Shown: piece by piece, positions 7,031 through 12,821 of the stretch | Layout of the letters: every line of letters begins with the position of its first letter | Numbering within the stretch: the stretch's first letter is position 1 | Assembly: GCA_003231035.1 (NCBI GenBank) | Contig: QIHU01000200.1 | Location: 1 to 14,675 of the forward strand | Direction of reading: 5' to 3' | Source of the DNA: Acidobacteriota bacterium | GTDB taxonomy: Bacteria > Acidobacteriota > Thermoanaerobaculia > Multivoradales > SZUA-115 | Length of the DNA: 14,675 bases | Program-made: the position numbers and the translations under genes | The notes under the pieces: generated by a model | What the model saw: the letters and a program-made list of their open reading frames with translations, nothing else | What the model was told of the DNA's origin: nothing | Databases searched by the model: none

Positions 7031-8128
7031 TTAGCCGATCGCTCCGGTCAGGAAGAGGAGCAGCACCGGCAAGCCGAAAAAGACGGTCGCGATGTAGACA
7101 CCGGCCAAGAAACGGTTGTGGCAGGCCAAGTCGCCCAGCCAGCGGGCCATGGTCAACGGGATCGCCCGGATGAACTTCACCGGGTAGATCAAAGCGGTAC
7201 CGGTGAGGTTGAATACCAAGTGGGCGAAGGCCACTGTAACAGCGGCCGGTTCACCGAGCGCCAGCGCCGCCAACATGGCGGTGATGGTGGTGCCGATATT
7301 GGCGCCGATGGTGAAAGGGAAGAGTTGCTCTAGGGTCACCACGCCGGCTCCGACAAGCGGGATGACCACCGAGGTGGTGATCGAACTGCTCTGGACCATG
7401 ACGGTGACCACGATCCCGCCGCCAATCGCGGTCAGCGCCGAGCGAAAGAGGGTTCGGTGGAGGAACAGCTCGGCTTGGTCGGAGGCCAGTTTTCGCAGCA
7501 GAACCACCAAGAAGCGTAGCGCGAAGAAGAGAAGAACGATGCCGATCAGCAAGGTTAAGAATCCGGACTCGCCGGTGATCTCGCTCAGTCCCTTGGCTAC
7601 CGGGCGAACCACCATCTTCAAGGGATTGTGCGGTTGAATCCCACCGACTCCATCGAGCAGATGCTCCAGGTATCGAGCGACCGACTCCAGATAGCCGAAC
7701 GCAATCTCGAGCGGCAGGAGGATCAACACGGTGAGCCAGTTGAAGAAGTCGTGGACCGTCGCCCCGGCGAAAGCCCGGCGAAACTCCTCGGGACGGGTGA
7801 CGTGGCCCAGAGAAACCATCGTGTTGGTGACCGAGGTGCCAATGTTGGCCCCCATGATGATGGGGATCGCCCCCTCGATGGTCAGTGCTCCCGCCGCGAC
7901 CAAACCCACGGTCATTGTGGTGGTGGTCGACGAGGACTGCACCAGACTGGTCGCCAACACTCCAATGAAGAGGCCGACGAACGGGTTGGCGGTGCGCATG
8001 ATCAACTCTTCCGCTAGCCCTTTGCCGAAAAGCTTGAAGGACAGGCTCATCATGTCCAGTCCCACAAAGAAGCAAAAGAGCAACGCGGCGAGAAAACCTA
8101 GGCGGGCGAAGAGTTGAGATTTGGACAA
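7031..8128 (-). CDS. nptA: Na+/phosphate cotransporter (NptA/PF02690 family)
   Basis: This is a 365-residue inner-membrane protein. It has two inverted Na/Pi-cotransporter repeats: QSSS at 64-67 with GANIGT at 93-98, and QSSS at 246-249 with GANIGT at 275-280. The QSSS motifs are the substrate and sodium sites known from the SLC34 family. About eight hydrophobic helices are visible, the first at 9-29. The start is TTG at 8128: AAGGA (8138-8142) lies 9 nt upstream, no ATG or GTG occurs between it and an in-frame upstream stop, and the next Met (26) would cut the first helix. It is followed by the phoU-like gene. In many bacteria the transporter and PhoU domains are fused; here they are separate. 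The substrate is presumed to be phosphate from the family. The 8129-8272 leader shows no clear Pho box or promoter. Confidence 0.9.
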   Translation of the reverse strand: MSKSQLFARLGFLAALLFCFFVGLDMMSLSFKLFGKGLAEELIMRTANPFVGLFIGVLATSLVQSSSTTTTMTVGLVAAGALTIEGAIPIIMGANIGTSVTNTMVSLGHVTRPEEFRRAFAGATVHDFFNWLTVLILLPLEIAFGYLESVARYLEHLLDGVGGIQPHNPLKMVVRPVAKGLSEITGESGFLTLLIGIVLLFFALRFLVVLLRKLASDQAELFLHRTLFRSALTAIGGGIVVTVMVQSSSITTSVVIPLVGAGVVTLEQLFPFTIGANIGTTITAMLAALALGEPAAVTVAFAHLVFNLTGTALIYPVKFIRAIPLTMARWLGDLACHNRFLAGVYIATVFFGLPVLLLFLTGAIG

Positions 8129-8232
8129 GGGAATGTGTCCTTTTTGGCGGAGAAATGAGGTTACTCACGAGCTTCGCGCGAGCAAGATACCACCGAATCC
8201 AGCGGTCAACAACCGAGGACTGAACGGTGGTT

Positions 8233-8252
8233 GGGCGCATTGTCCAACGCCC
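8233..8252 (-). terminator. Possible weak terminator after the S9 peptidase gene
   Basis: Read on the minus strand, GGGCG and CGCCC flank a 10-nt loop about 20 nt after the peptidase stop, with a possible extra T-G pair. No T run follows. It may simply be chance, and readthrough into the transporter gene 145 nt downstream cannot be excluded. Confidence 0.25.
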
Positions 8253-8272
8253 GACATGAAGTTAGGACGAAC

Positions 8273-10621
8273 CTAATCCTCCTCGCCTAGCCAGCGGTCG
8301 AAGAACTCCGTCATGCGCTCGTAAAAGTGGCGGCTGGACTTGGCGCGGAAGCCATGTTTCTGGCCCGGGTAGATCGCCTGCTCGAAGGGGACGCCGGCCT
8401 TGATGAAGGCCTCGCTCATCACCAGAGTGTTCTGCGGGTGGACGTTGTCGTCCGCGGTGCCATGGACGATCAACAGATGGTCCTTGAGGTTGGCGGCGTG
8501 AGTCACTGGGGAGGACTGCTTGTAGCCTTCCGGGTTGTCTTTGGGATGGTCGAGGTAGCGCTCGGTCCAAATGGTGTCGTAGAGGCGCCAGTCGGTCACC
8601 GGAGCCCCGGCGACGCCGGCCTTCCACATCCCCGGCTTGGCGAGAAGAGCGGCCAGAGTGTTGCTGCCGCCGCCTGACCAGCCCCAAATGCCGATGCGGT
8701 CGATGTCGACGAAAGGCAGCGTCTTGAGGAACTCGACCCCTGATTCTTGGGCACTCAAATTGATCGGTCCGAAGAGGCGGTGTGCCTTGTCTTCGCCACG
8801 CTTACCGAAGAAAGCGGAGGCGGTGTTGTCGACCTGGAGGATCACGTAGCCGCGCTGGGCCATCATCATGTGCCACAGATCGCGACCCCCGCCCCACCGG
8901 TTGACCACGATTTGCGAGGCGGGACAACCGTAGTGGTACATGATAACCGGGTACTTCTTGCCCTCCTCCATGTGGGCGGGTTTGAGCAGACGAGCCGGGA
9001 GGCGGGAGCCGCTCAAGCCCCAGATGAAGTGGAGCTCCCACTCGGGCAGCTGCGCGGGGTCGAAGGTCGGTGGTGTGCCCGCCGGCACCTCGGCCACCTT
9101 CCGACCCTCGGCGTTGACGATCTTTCGTACGGGGGGCTGTTTCGTGTCGCTCACCGTGTGCAGCCAGTGCTGGGCGCCGGGAGCGACCAGGGCGCCGTGC
9201 CAGCCGGCCGTCTTGGTCAGGGGGGTGATCTCCATGGTCTCGCCGAGACTGGCCGCGTAGACCTCGCGGTGGAGGTAGCCGGCGCTGGGGGAGGCGGGGG
9301 CGGTGAAGAGTACCCGGTCGCCCTTTTCGTCCAGAGCGTCGAGCGAGGTGACGGACCACTGGCCTTGGGTCACTGGACGAATGCGGTCGCCGTTGGCCGC
9401 ATGCAAATAGAGGTGCCTCCAACCGCTCTCCTCGGTGGACCAAATGAAGCGGCCGTCGGCGAGGAAGCGCAATTCGTCGCCGAGGTTGATCCAGGTCTCA
9501 GCGGTGTCGGTGAGCAGGGTTGTGCACGAGCCGTCCGCCACCGAACAGCGCAGGAGGTCGAGCCGGTTCTGCTCGCGGTTCAACCGCTGAATGGCCACAT
9601 GCCGGTGATCCGGCATCCAGGTGACCCGGGCGAGATAGATGTCCGAGCCCTCGCCTTCGCTGGGGTGAGTGTCGAGCCAGACGGTCTTGGATTTCTTCTT
9701 GGTGATGTCGATCACACCCACCCGAACTTTCGGATTGGTCTCACCAGCTTTGGGGTAGCGCTGGTGCTTGATGGTGGGATACAGCGGCATCGAATCGAGC
9801 AGAGGGTAGGTGGGAACCTCGCGGTCGTCGAAGCGGTAGTAGGCGAGCCTCTGGCTGTCGCCGCTCCACCAGAAGCCCTTGCTGGAGCGGCCGTGGATCT
9901 CTTCCCAGTAGACCCAATCGGTCAAACCGTTGAAGATCTGCCCTTCCTTGCCGTCTCGGGTCAGGGCCTTTTCCTTGCCGCTCGCCAGCGCCATCCAGTA
10001 AAGGTCTTGGCCGCGCACATAGGCCACCGCCTTGCCGTTGGGGGCGAGACGAAGATCCTGCGGTGAGTTCGCTGAGCTCGCGATGAGCTGCTTCAGAGTT
10101 CCGCTGCCGTCGCGCGAGAAGAGTTCGCCGTCCGACTCGATCAAAAGGCTTCCCGAGGGGGAGAAGTGGTAGTTGTCGATCGATCGAGCTTCGTCCTCGT
10201 CCTCGTCCTCCTTCTCTTTCTTCTTCTTCTCCTTCTCCTTCTTCTCCTTCTCCTTCTCTACGGTTGCCTCCTCGCTACTTTGTGGCAACTCTGAGCTGCG
10301 CACCAGGATCTCACTCTTCCCAGTAGCGACATCGATGACCGAAAGAGCTTCGCCATCCTCTCCGTCCTGAACGAGGAAACCGAGGTGTGAACCGTCGGTG
10401 CTCCATTGCCAAGCCCGCGGCCACTTGCCGACGCGAGGATCCTGGTAGATCTGATCGAAGGTCAGCATGGTCGTCTCAGCCTCTTCGGTGGCAGCTTCCG
10501 CTGCCGTGGTCTCGGTGCTCGCCGAGTCGGCTACGATTTGGGGGTCGGCGTTGATCTGAACGGTCGCAACGGCGGAGCCGAGAGCCAGAGCGAGGGTGAG
10601 CAAAAGGGGTTGGGTCGCCAT
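8273..10621 (-). CDS. S9-family peptidase, dipeptidyl-peptidase IV-like (exported)
   Basis: This 782-residue enzyme has the DPP IV layout. A hydrophobic N-terminus (about 5-20) looks like a signal peptide but has no Lys or Arg. A beta-propeller (about 55-520) follows and carries DWVYWEEIHG, with E240-E241 at the place of the DPP IV double-Glu that binds the substrate amino terminus. The alpha/beta-hydrolase domain (about 525-780) has S649 in GWSGGG, D724 in HGTADDNVH, H756 in GQKHGF and Y564 as the likely oxyanion-hole tyrosine. It probably removes N-terminal dipeptides, perhaps X-Pro, in the periplasm. A Lys/Glu/Asp-only stretch (122-144) interrupts the early propeller. GGAGG (10627-10631) lies 5 nt before the ATG. 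It is transcribed away from the DUF4097 gene. The DPP IV subtype over other S9B members is likely, not proven. Confidence 0.9.
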   Translation of the reverse strand: MATQPLLLTLALALGSAVATVQINADPQIVADSASTETTAAEAATEEAETTMLTFDQIYQDPRVGKWPRAWQWSTDGSHLGFLVQDGEDGEALSVIDVATGKSEILVRSSELPQSSEEATVEKEKEKKEKEKKKKEKEDEDEDEARSIDNYHFSPSGSLLIESDGELFSRDGSGTLKQLIASSANSPQDLRLAPNGKAVAYVRGQDLYWMALASGKEKALTRDGKEGQIFNGLTDWVYWEEIHGRSSKGFWWSGDSQRLAYYRFDDREVPTYPLLDSMPLYPTIKHQRYPKAGETNPKVRVGVIDITKKKSKTVWLDTHPSEGEGSDIYLARVTWMPDHRHVAIQRLNREQNRLDLLRCSVADGSCTTLLTDTAETWINLGDELRFLADGRFIWSTEESGWRHLYLHAANGDRIRPVTQGQWSVTSLDALDEKGDRVLFTAPASPSAGYLHREVYAASLGETMEITPLTKTAGWHGALVAPGAQHWLHTVSDTKQPPVRKIVNAEGRKVAEVPAGTPPTFDPAQLPEWELHFIWGLSGSRLPARLLKPAHMEEGKKYPVIMYHYGCPASQIVVNRWGGGRDLWHMMMAQRGYVILQVDNTASAFFGKRGEDKAHRLFGPINLSAQESGVEFLKTLPFVDIDRIGIWGWSGGGSNTLAALLAKPGMWKAGVAGAPVTDWRLYDTIWTERYLDHPKDNPEGYKQSSPVTHAANLKDHLLIVHGTADDNVHPQNTLVMSEAFIKAGVPFEQAIYPGQKHGFRAKSSRHFYERMTEFFDRWLGEED
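10206..10259 (+). repeat. 54-base pure polypyrimidine tract (low-complexity, inside the S9 peptidase gene)
   Basis: Every base from 10206 to 10259 on the plus strand is C or T, made of CTT, CTC and TCC triplets. On the coding strand it is a purine run of GAG and AAG codons giving the charged Lys/Glu segment. Such mirror-like purine/pyrimidine tracts can slip in replication and can form triplex (H-DNA). Because the unit is triplet-based, length changes would alter the linker but not the frame. Confidence 0.85.
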
Positions 10622-10648
10622 CGAATCCTCCGTGGTTAGACAAACGGG

Positions 10649-10686
10649 GCGAGTCTACCGTGGAGCGGCCACTAGGATGGACTCGC
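10649..10686. promoter_or_regulatory. Inverted repeat in the divergent peptidase/DUF4097 intergenic region
   Basis: GCGAGTC (10649-10655) and GACTCGC (10680-10686) form 7-bp arms 24 bp apart in the 135-nt region between two divergent genes. It could be a shared operator for both, or chance. I found no convincing -35/-10 pair in this region. Confidence 0.25.
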
Positions 10687-10756
10687 TAGGAGCGAAACCT
10701 TCTGGTTGAAGATCACGTATTGGCAGCCAGACGGAATCTGAATGAGGAGAATCCAG

Positions 10757-11959
10757 ATGAAAACCAGAAGAACATTCCCTACCGCCCTCGCTCTTGCGGC
10801 ATTGTCCACCCTCTTCCTAGCGACTTCGCTGCTGGCCGCACCGCGGGATCGGAGCTTTTCTGAGAGCTTTCCCATCTCGGGCGAGGCGACACTGCGTTTG
10901 GCCAATCTCGCCGGTCGCGTGCACCTAGAGCCGAGTTCCGGGACCGAGGTCTTGGTCGAAACGACGGTCTACGCCGAAGGGCGCAACGCCAGCCAGACCC
11001 AAGAACTGCTCGACGGCATGAAATGGGTTTCGGGCAAAGACCGGAAAGGTAGAGAGGTTTGGTATCTGTCCTACCCGGTGGGTGACTTTCGCGGCTTCCA
11101 CTACCCCGCGCGCAAGGGTGGCGAGGACGAAGAGAGCATCTGGTGGAAGATCCTCAACAGCTTCAACTTGAGCCAGACTTCGTCTAGCTACATGGGTGAG
11201 AAGGTGACCCTGTATGGTACGAAAAGTCGGTCGGTGCCAACCCTCTTCGCGGAAGTGACCATCCACATTCCCGAGGGCACTCGCTTGGCGGTGCGCAACG
11301 TGGTGGGGGATGTCGATGGCGGCGAAGCCAGCGGAAACCTCGAAGTGGACACCGGTTCGGGCTCGGTCAAACTGGCTGGATTCGCTGGCAATCTGAGTGT
11401 CGATACCGGCTCGGGTAGCGTGCGGATTGGCTGGGTTCGCGGCGAAGTCGATGTCGATACCGGCTCGGGTGCGATCCGCGTCGGGTCGTTGATCGGCAAC
11501 GGGAACTTCGACACCGGTTCGGGTTCGATTCGCATTGAGAAAGTCTCGGCGGGTCGAGTGATCGCCGACACGGGATCGGGGAGCATCGAGATCGCCAACG
11601 GTACCGTCGGTACACTCGAAGCCGACACCGGCTCGGGATCCATTCGAATTTTGGGCGTTGAGATCGAGACCTTTGTCGGCGATACCGGCTCTGGCTCCGT
11701 GCTGCTCGAAAGCTCACTGGCCAATGCTCGCAGCGTCGACATCGATACCGGTTCGGGGAGCGTCAAGATCCAAGCTGGCGCCGACGCCTCCTTCGACCTC
11801 AACACCAGCCTGGGCTCCGGCAGGCTGGTGGTGCGCTACGACGACGCCACCTTGCGCAAGCGCGGCCACAAGGTGGTGGGCGCCAAGCGGGGCGGTGGGC
11901 AGACGAGGATCCACGTCGACACCGGCAGTGGCGGCTGCACGATCGGCCCGGCGCAGTAA
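10757..11959 (+). CDS. DUF4097-type beta-repeat exported protein with nine DTGSG motifs
   Basis: This is 400 residues. MKTRR followed by a hydrophobic stretch and LLAAP is a clear signal peptide, with cleavage near residue 27. I chose ATG 10757 because AGGAG (10745-10749) lies 7 nt upstream; the ATG at 10742 lacks a site. After a domain of about 170 residues comes a ladder of DTGSGS/A-(V/I) motifs from residue 198, every 18-21 residues, eight in a row, then a degenerate NTSLGSG and a final DTGSGG (388). This spacing suits a beta-solenoid or stacked beta-sheet, as in the DUF4097/DUF4098 putative adhesins. The function is unknown; a cell-envelope or surface role is inferred from export. No transmembrane anchor or LPXTG motif is seen. 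It is divergent from the peptidase and convergent with the toxin gene. Confidence 0.85.
   Translation: MKTRRTFPTALALAALSTLFLATSLLAAPRDRSFSESFPISGEATLRLANLAGRVHLEPSSGTEVLVETTVYAEGRNASQTQELLDGMKWVSGKDRKGREVWYLSYPVGDFRGFHYPARKGGEDEESIWWKILNSFNLSQTSSSYMGEKVTLYGTKSRSVPTLFAEVTIHIPEGTRLAVRNVVGDVDGGEASGNLEVDTGSGSVKLAGFAGNLSVDTGSGSVRIGWVRGEVDVDTGSGAIRVGSLIGNGNFDTGSGSIRIEKVSAGRVIADTGSGSIEIANGTVGTLEADTGSGSIRILGVEIETFVGDTGSGSVLLESSLANARSVDIDTGSGSVKIQAGADASFDLNTSLGSGRLVVRYDDATLRKRGHKVVGAKRGGGQTRIHVDTGSGGCTIGPAQ
11348..11761 (+). repeat. Eight in-gene repeats encoding DTGSG(S/A)
   Basis: Units begin at 11348, 11402, 11456, 11510, 11567, 11624, 11681 and 11744, giving periods of 54, 54, 54, 57, 57, 57 and 63 bases. 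A ninth lies apart at 11918. The DNA core is GA(C/T)ACCGG(T/C)TCGGG with silent differences between units, while the protein core is constant. That pattern points to selection on the protein motif instead of a recent duplication. Confidence 0.9.
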
Positions 11960-11965
11960 GGATCA

Positions 11966-11998
11966 GGCGGCTGACTCGATGGCCACGGCTCAGCCGCC
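11966..11998. terminator. Bidirectional terminator hairpin between convergent DUF4097 and toxin genes
   Basis: GGCGGCTGA (11966-11974) and TCAGCCGCC (11990-11998) are perfect 9-bp arms around a 15-nt loop. The hairpin starts just after the DUF4097 stop. The right arm is also the last codons and stop of the toxin gene on the other strand. Neither side has a strong T run; the minus side has only TGATCCTTACT. Confidence 0.5.
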
Positions 11999-12376
11999 GA
12001 CGATCTCATTCAGACCTTCGACCAACGTTGCGGTTTCCTCCGGGCTGAGTTGGGCCAAGGTGCCTTCCAGGCGATCGACCGAGAGGGTGCGAATCTGACT
12101 GATCTTGGCCCACGAGCGCTTGGGCAACCGCGCCGAGTGGAGTTCGAGGGTCAGCGGGAAGCCGGCCCGCTGGGGCCGGCTGGTCAGTGCCAGGGCGATC
12201 ACCGTCCCCGAACGCAGGTTGAACACGTCGTGGCTGAGCACCACGACCGGCCGCCGGCCAGCCTGCTCGTGGCCGCGCGTGGCCCCGAGGTTCGCCCATA
12301 GAATCTCGCCTCGGCGAACGGGGTTTTGGCGGTTGGCAGGTGTTGGATGGGATGCGGGTAGATTCGAGAGTGCCAT
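11990..12376 (-). CDS. mazF: MazF/PemK-like toxin (mRNA interferase family)
   Basis: This is 128 residues. The core begins at VRRGEILWANL, then GHEQAGRRPVVVLS (35-48), the LALTSR strand and SWAKISQIRTLSVDRL. These are the standard MazF landmarks, including the Arg and the Thr/Ser of the family active site. MazF toxins are sequence-specific endoribonucleases held inactive by their antitoxin. There are about 19 extra residues before the usual family start; no ATG, GTG or TTG occurs within them, so ATG 12376 is the only good start. The ribosome binding site is weak. The antitoxin gene ends 9 nt upstream, so translation is probably coupled, which would keep toxin below antitoxin. Its stop lies inside the terminator hairpin shared with the convergent gene. 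Confidence 0.88.
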   Translation of the reverse strand: MALSNLPASHPTPANRQNPVRRGEILWANLGATRGHEQAGRRPVVVLSHDVFNLRSGTVIALALTSRPQRAGFPLTLELHSARLPKRSWAKISQIRTLSVDRLEGTLAQLSPEETATLVEGLNEIVGG

Positions 12377-12385
12377 GGCTTCGAC

Positions 12386-12628
12386 TCAGTACTCGGGCCA
12401 GCCGGTCAGATCTTCGGCCAACCCCTCTTCGGCGAGGGAACGCTCGAATGCTGGGTCGAGCTTGGCGCACTCACGAGCGAGGCGAGTTTGCTGAAGTCGG
12501 TCTAGCTTCTCTTGCACCGCCTGCTGAATCGCGCGGCTGCGGTTTGGGAAGACCCTTTGGTCGACCAGGGAGTCGAGGGCGGAAAGTAGGGCGGAATCCA
12601 TGGTGATGGCTACCTTTCTCTTGGTCAT
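12386..12628 (-). CDS. Ribbon-helix-helix antitoxin of the MazF-like toxin
   Basis: This is 80 residues. The N-terminal KRKVAITMD should be the DNA-contacting beta strand, followed by SALLSALDSLVDQR and SRAIQQAVQEKLDRL as the two helices of a CopG/Arc-type fold. The acidic C-terminal half (AKLDPAFERSLAEEGL) is the likely toxin-binding tail. This is the MazE9/RHH class of antitoxin, not the AbrB-fold MazE of E. coli. I chose ATG 12628 because it gives the compact RHH start. An upstream in-frame ATG near 12652 would add MTNSHTYC from inside the operator palindrome and lacks a binding site. There is no Shine-Dalgarno before 12628, and the predicted transcript starts at or near this ATG. It precedes the toxin by 9 nt. 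Confidence 0.88.
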   Translation of the reverse strand: MTKRKVAITMDSALLSALDSLVDQRVFPNRSRAIQQAVQEKLDRLQQTRLARECAKLDPAFERSLAEEGLAEDLTGWPEY

Positions 12629-12633
12629 GCAGT

Positions 12634-12656
12634 AAGTATGACTGTTCGTCATACTT
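12634..12656. promoter_or_regulatory. Perfect palindromic operator of the toxin-antitoxin operon
   Basis: AAGTATGAC (12634-12642) and GTCATACTT (12648-12656) are perfect 9-bp arms with a 5-bp centre. The site ends 5 bp upstream of the antitoxin ATG and covers the predicted -10 box and most of the spacer. RHH antitoxins typically bind such palindromes and repress their own operon. Confidence 0.65.
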
Positions 12657-12663
12657 TTTGCAA
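12635..12663 (-). promoter_or_regulatory. Toxin-antitoxin operon promoter giving a leaderless mRNA
   Basis: On the minus strand, TTGCAA (12658-12663) and CATACT (12635-12640) are each 4-of-6 matches to -35 and -10 with exactly 17 bp between them. The antitoxin ATG begins 7 nt after the -10 box, right where transcription should start. With no Shine-Dalgarno in between, the mRNA would be leaderless. Confidence 0.5.
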
Positions 12664-12685
12664 GTCTTGGGGAGTTGAATACTAG

Positions 12686-12703
12686 GAGCCGCATCGGCGG
12701 CTC
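12686..12703. other. Perfect GC-rich hairpin upstream of the antitoxin promoter
   Basis: GAGCCGC-ATCG-GCGGCTC is a perfect 7-bp stem with a 4-nt loop. It lies between the end of the ETF-QO gene and the toxin-antitoxin promoter. It may act as a second stop for ETF-QO transcripts, but no T run follows on either strand. Confidence 0.4.
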
Positions 12704-12785
12704 AGGCCACGGAGCTATCCCATACCCATGGCTCTCTATTCCCCTAAGGACGCAAACGACGAGCCGAATCGCTCAACGTCTTGAG

Positions 12786-12821
12786 AAAAAAATGCCGCCC
12801 TACATCTTCCCGTAGCTCGGC
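12786..12821 (-). terminator. Intrinsic terminator of the ETF-QO gene, overlapping its stop codon
   Basis: On the minus strand GCCG/CGGC and CTAC/GTAG form a stem with a 2x2 internal loop and an 8-nt top loop (12794-12821), followed by ATTTTTTT (12786-12793). The TAG stop at 12800-12802 lies inside the right arm. The T7 run is the best in the window; the stem is modest. Confidence 0.5.

Noticed and set aside
8747..10066. A 439-codon open frame on the plus strand, antisense to the S9 peptidase
   Set aside because: Its product is low-complexity Gly/Val/Ala/Arg-rich with no family motif, while the opposite strand encodes a complete peptidase with its catalytic triad. Long antisense frames are expected at this GC content.
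11348..11761. Regular 54-63 base repeats as a possible CRISPR array
   Set aside because: They lie in one open frame, encode a constant protein motif, differ at silent positions, and the intervening sequence is coding.
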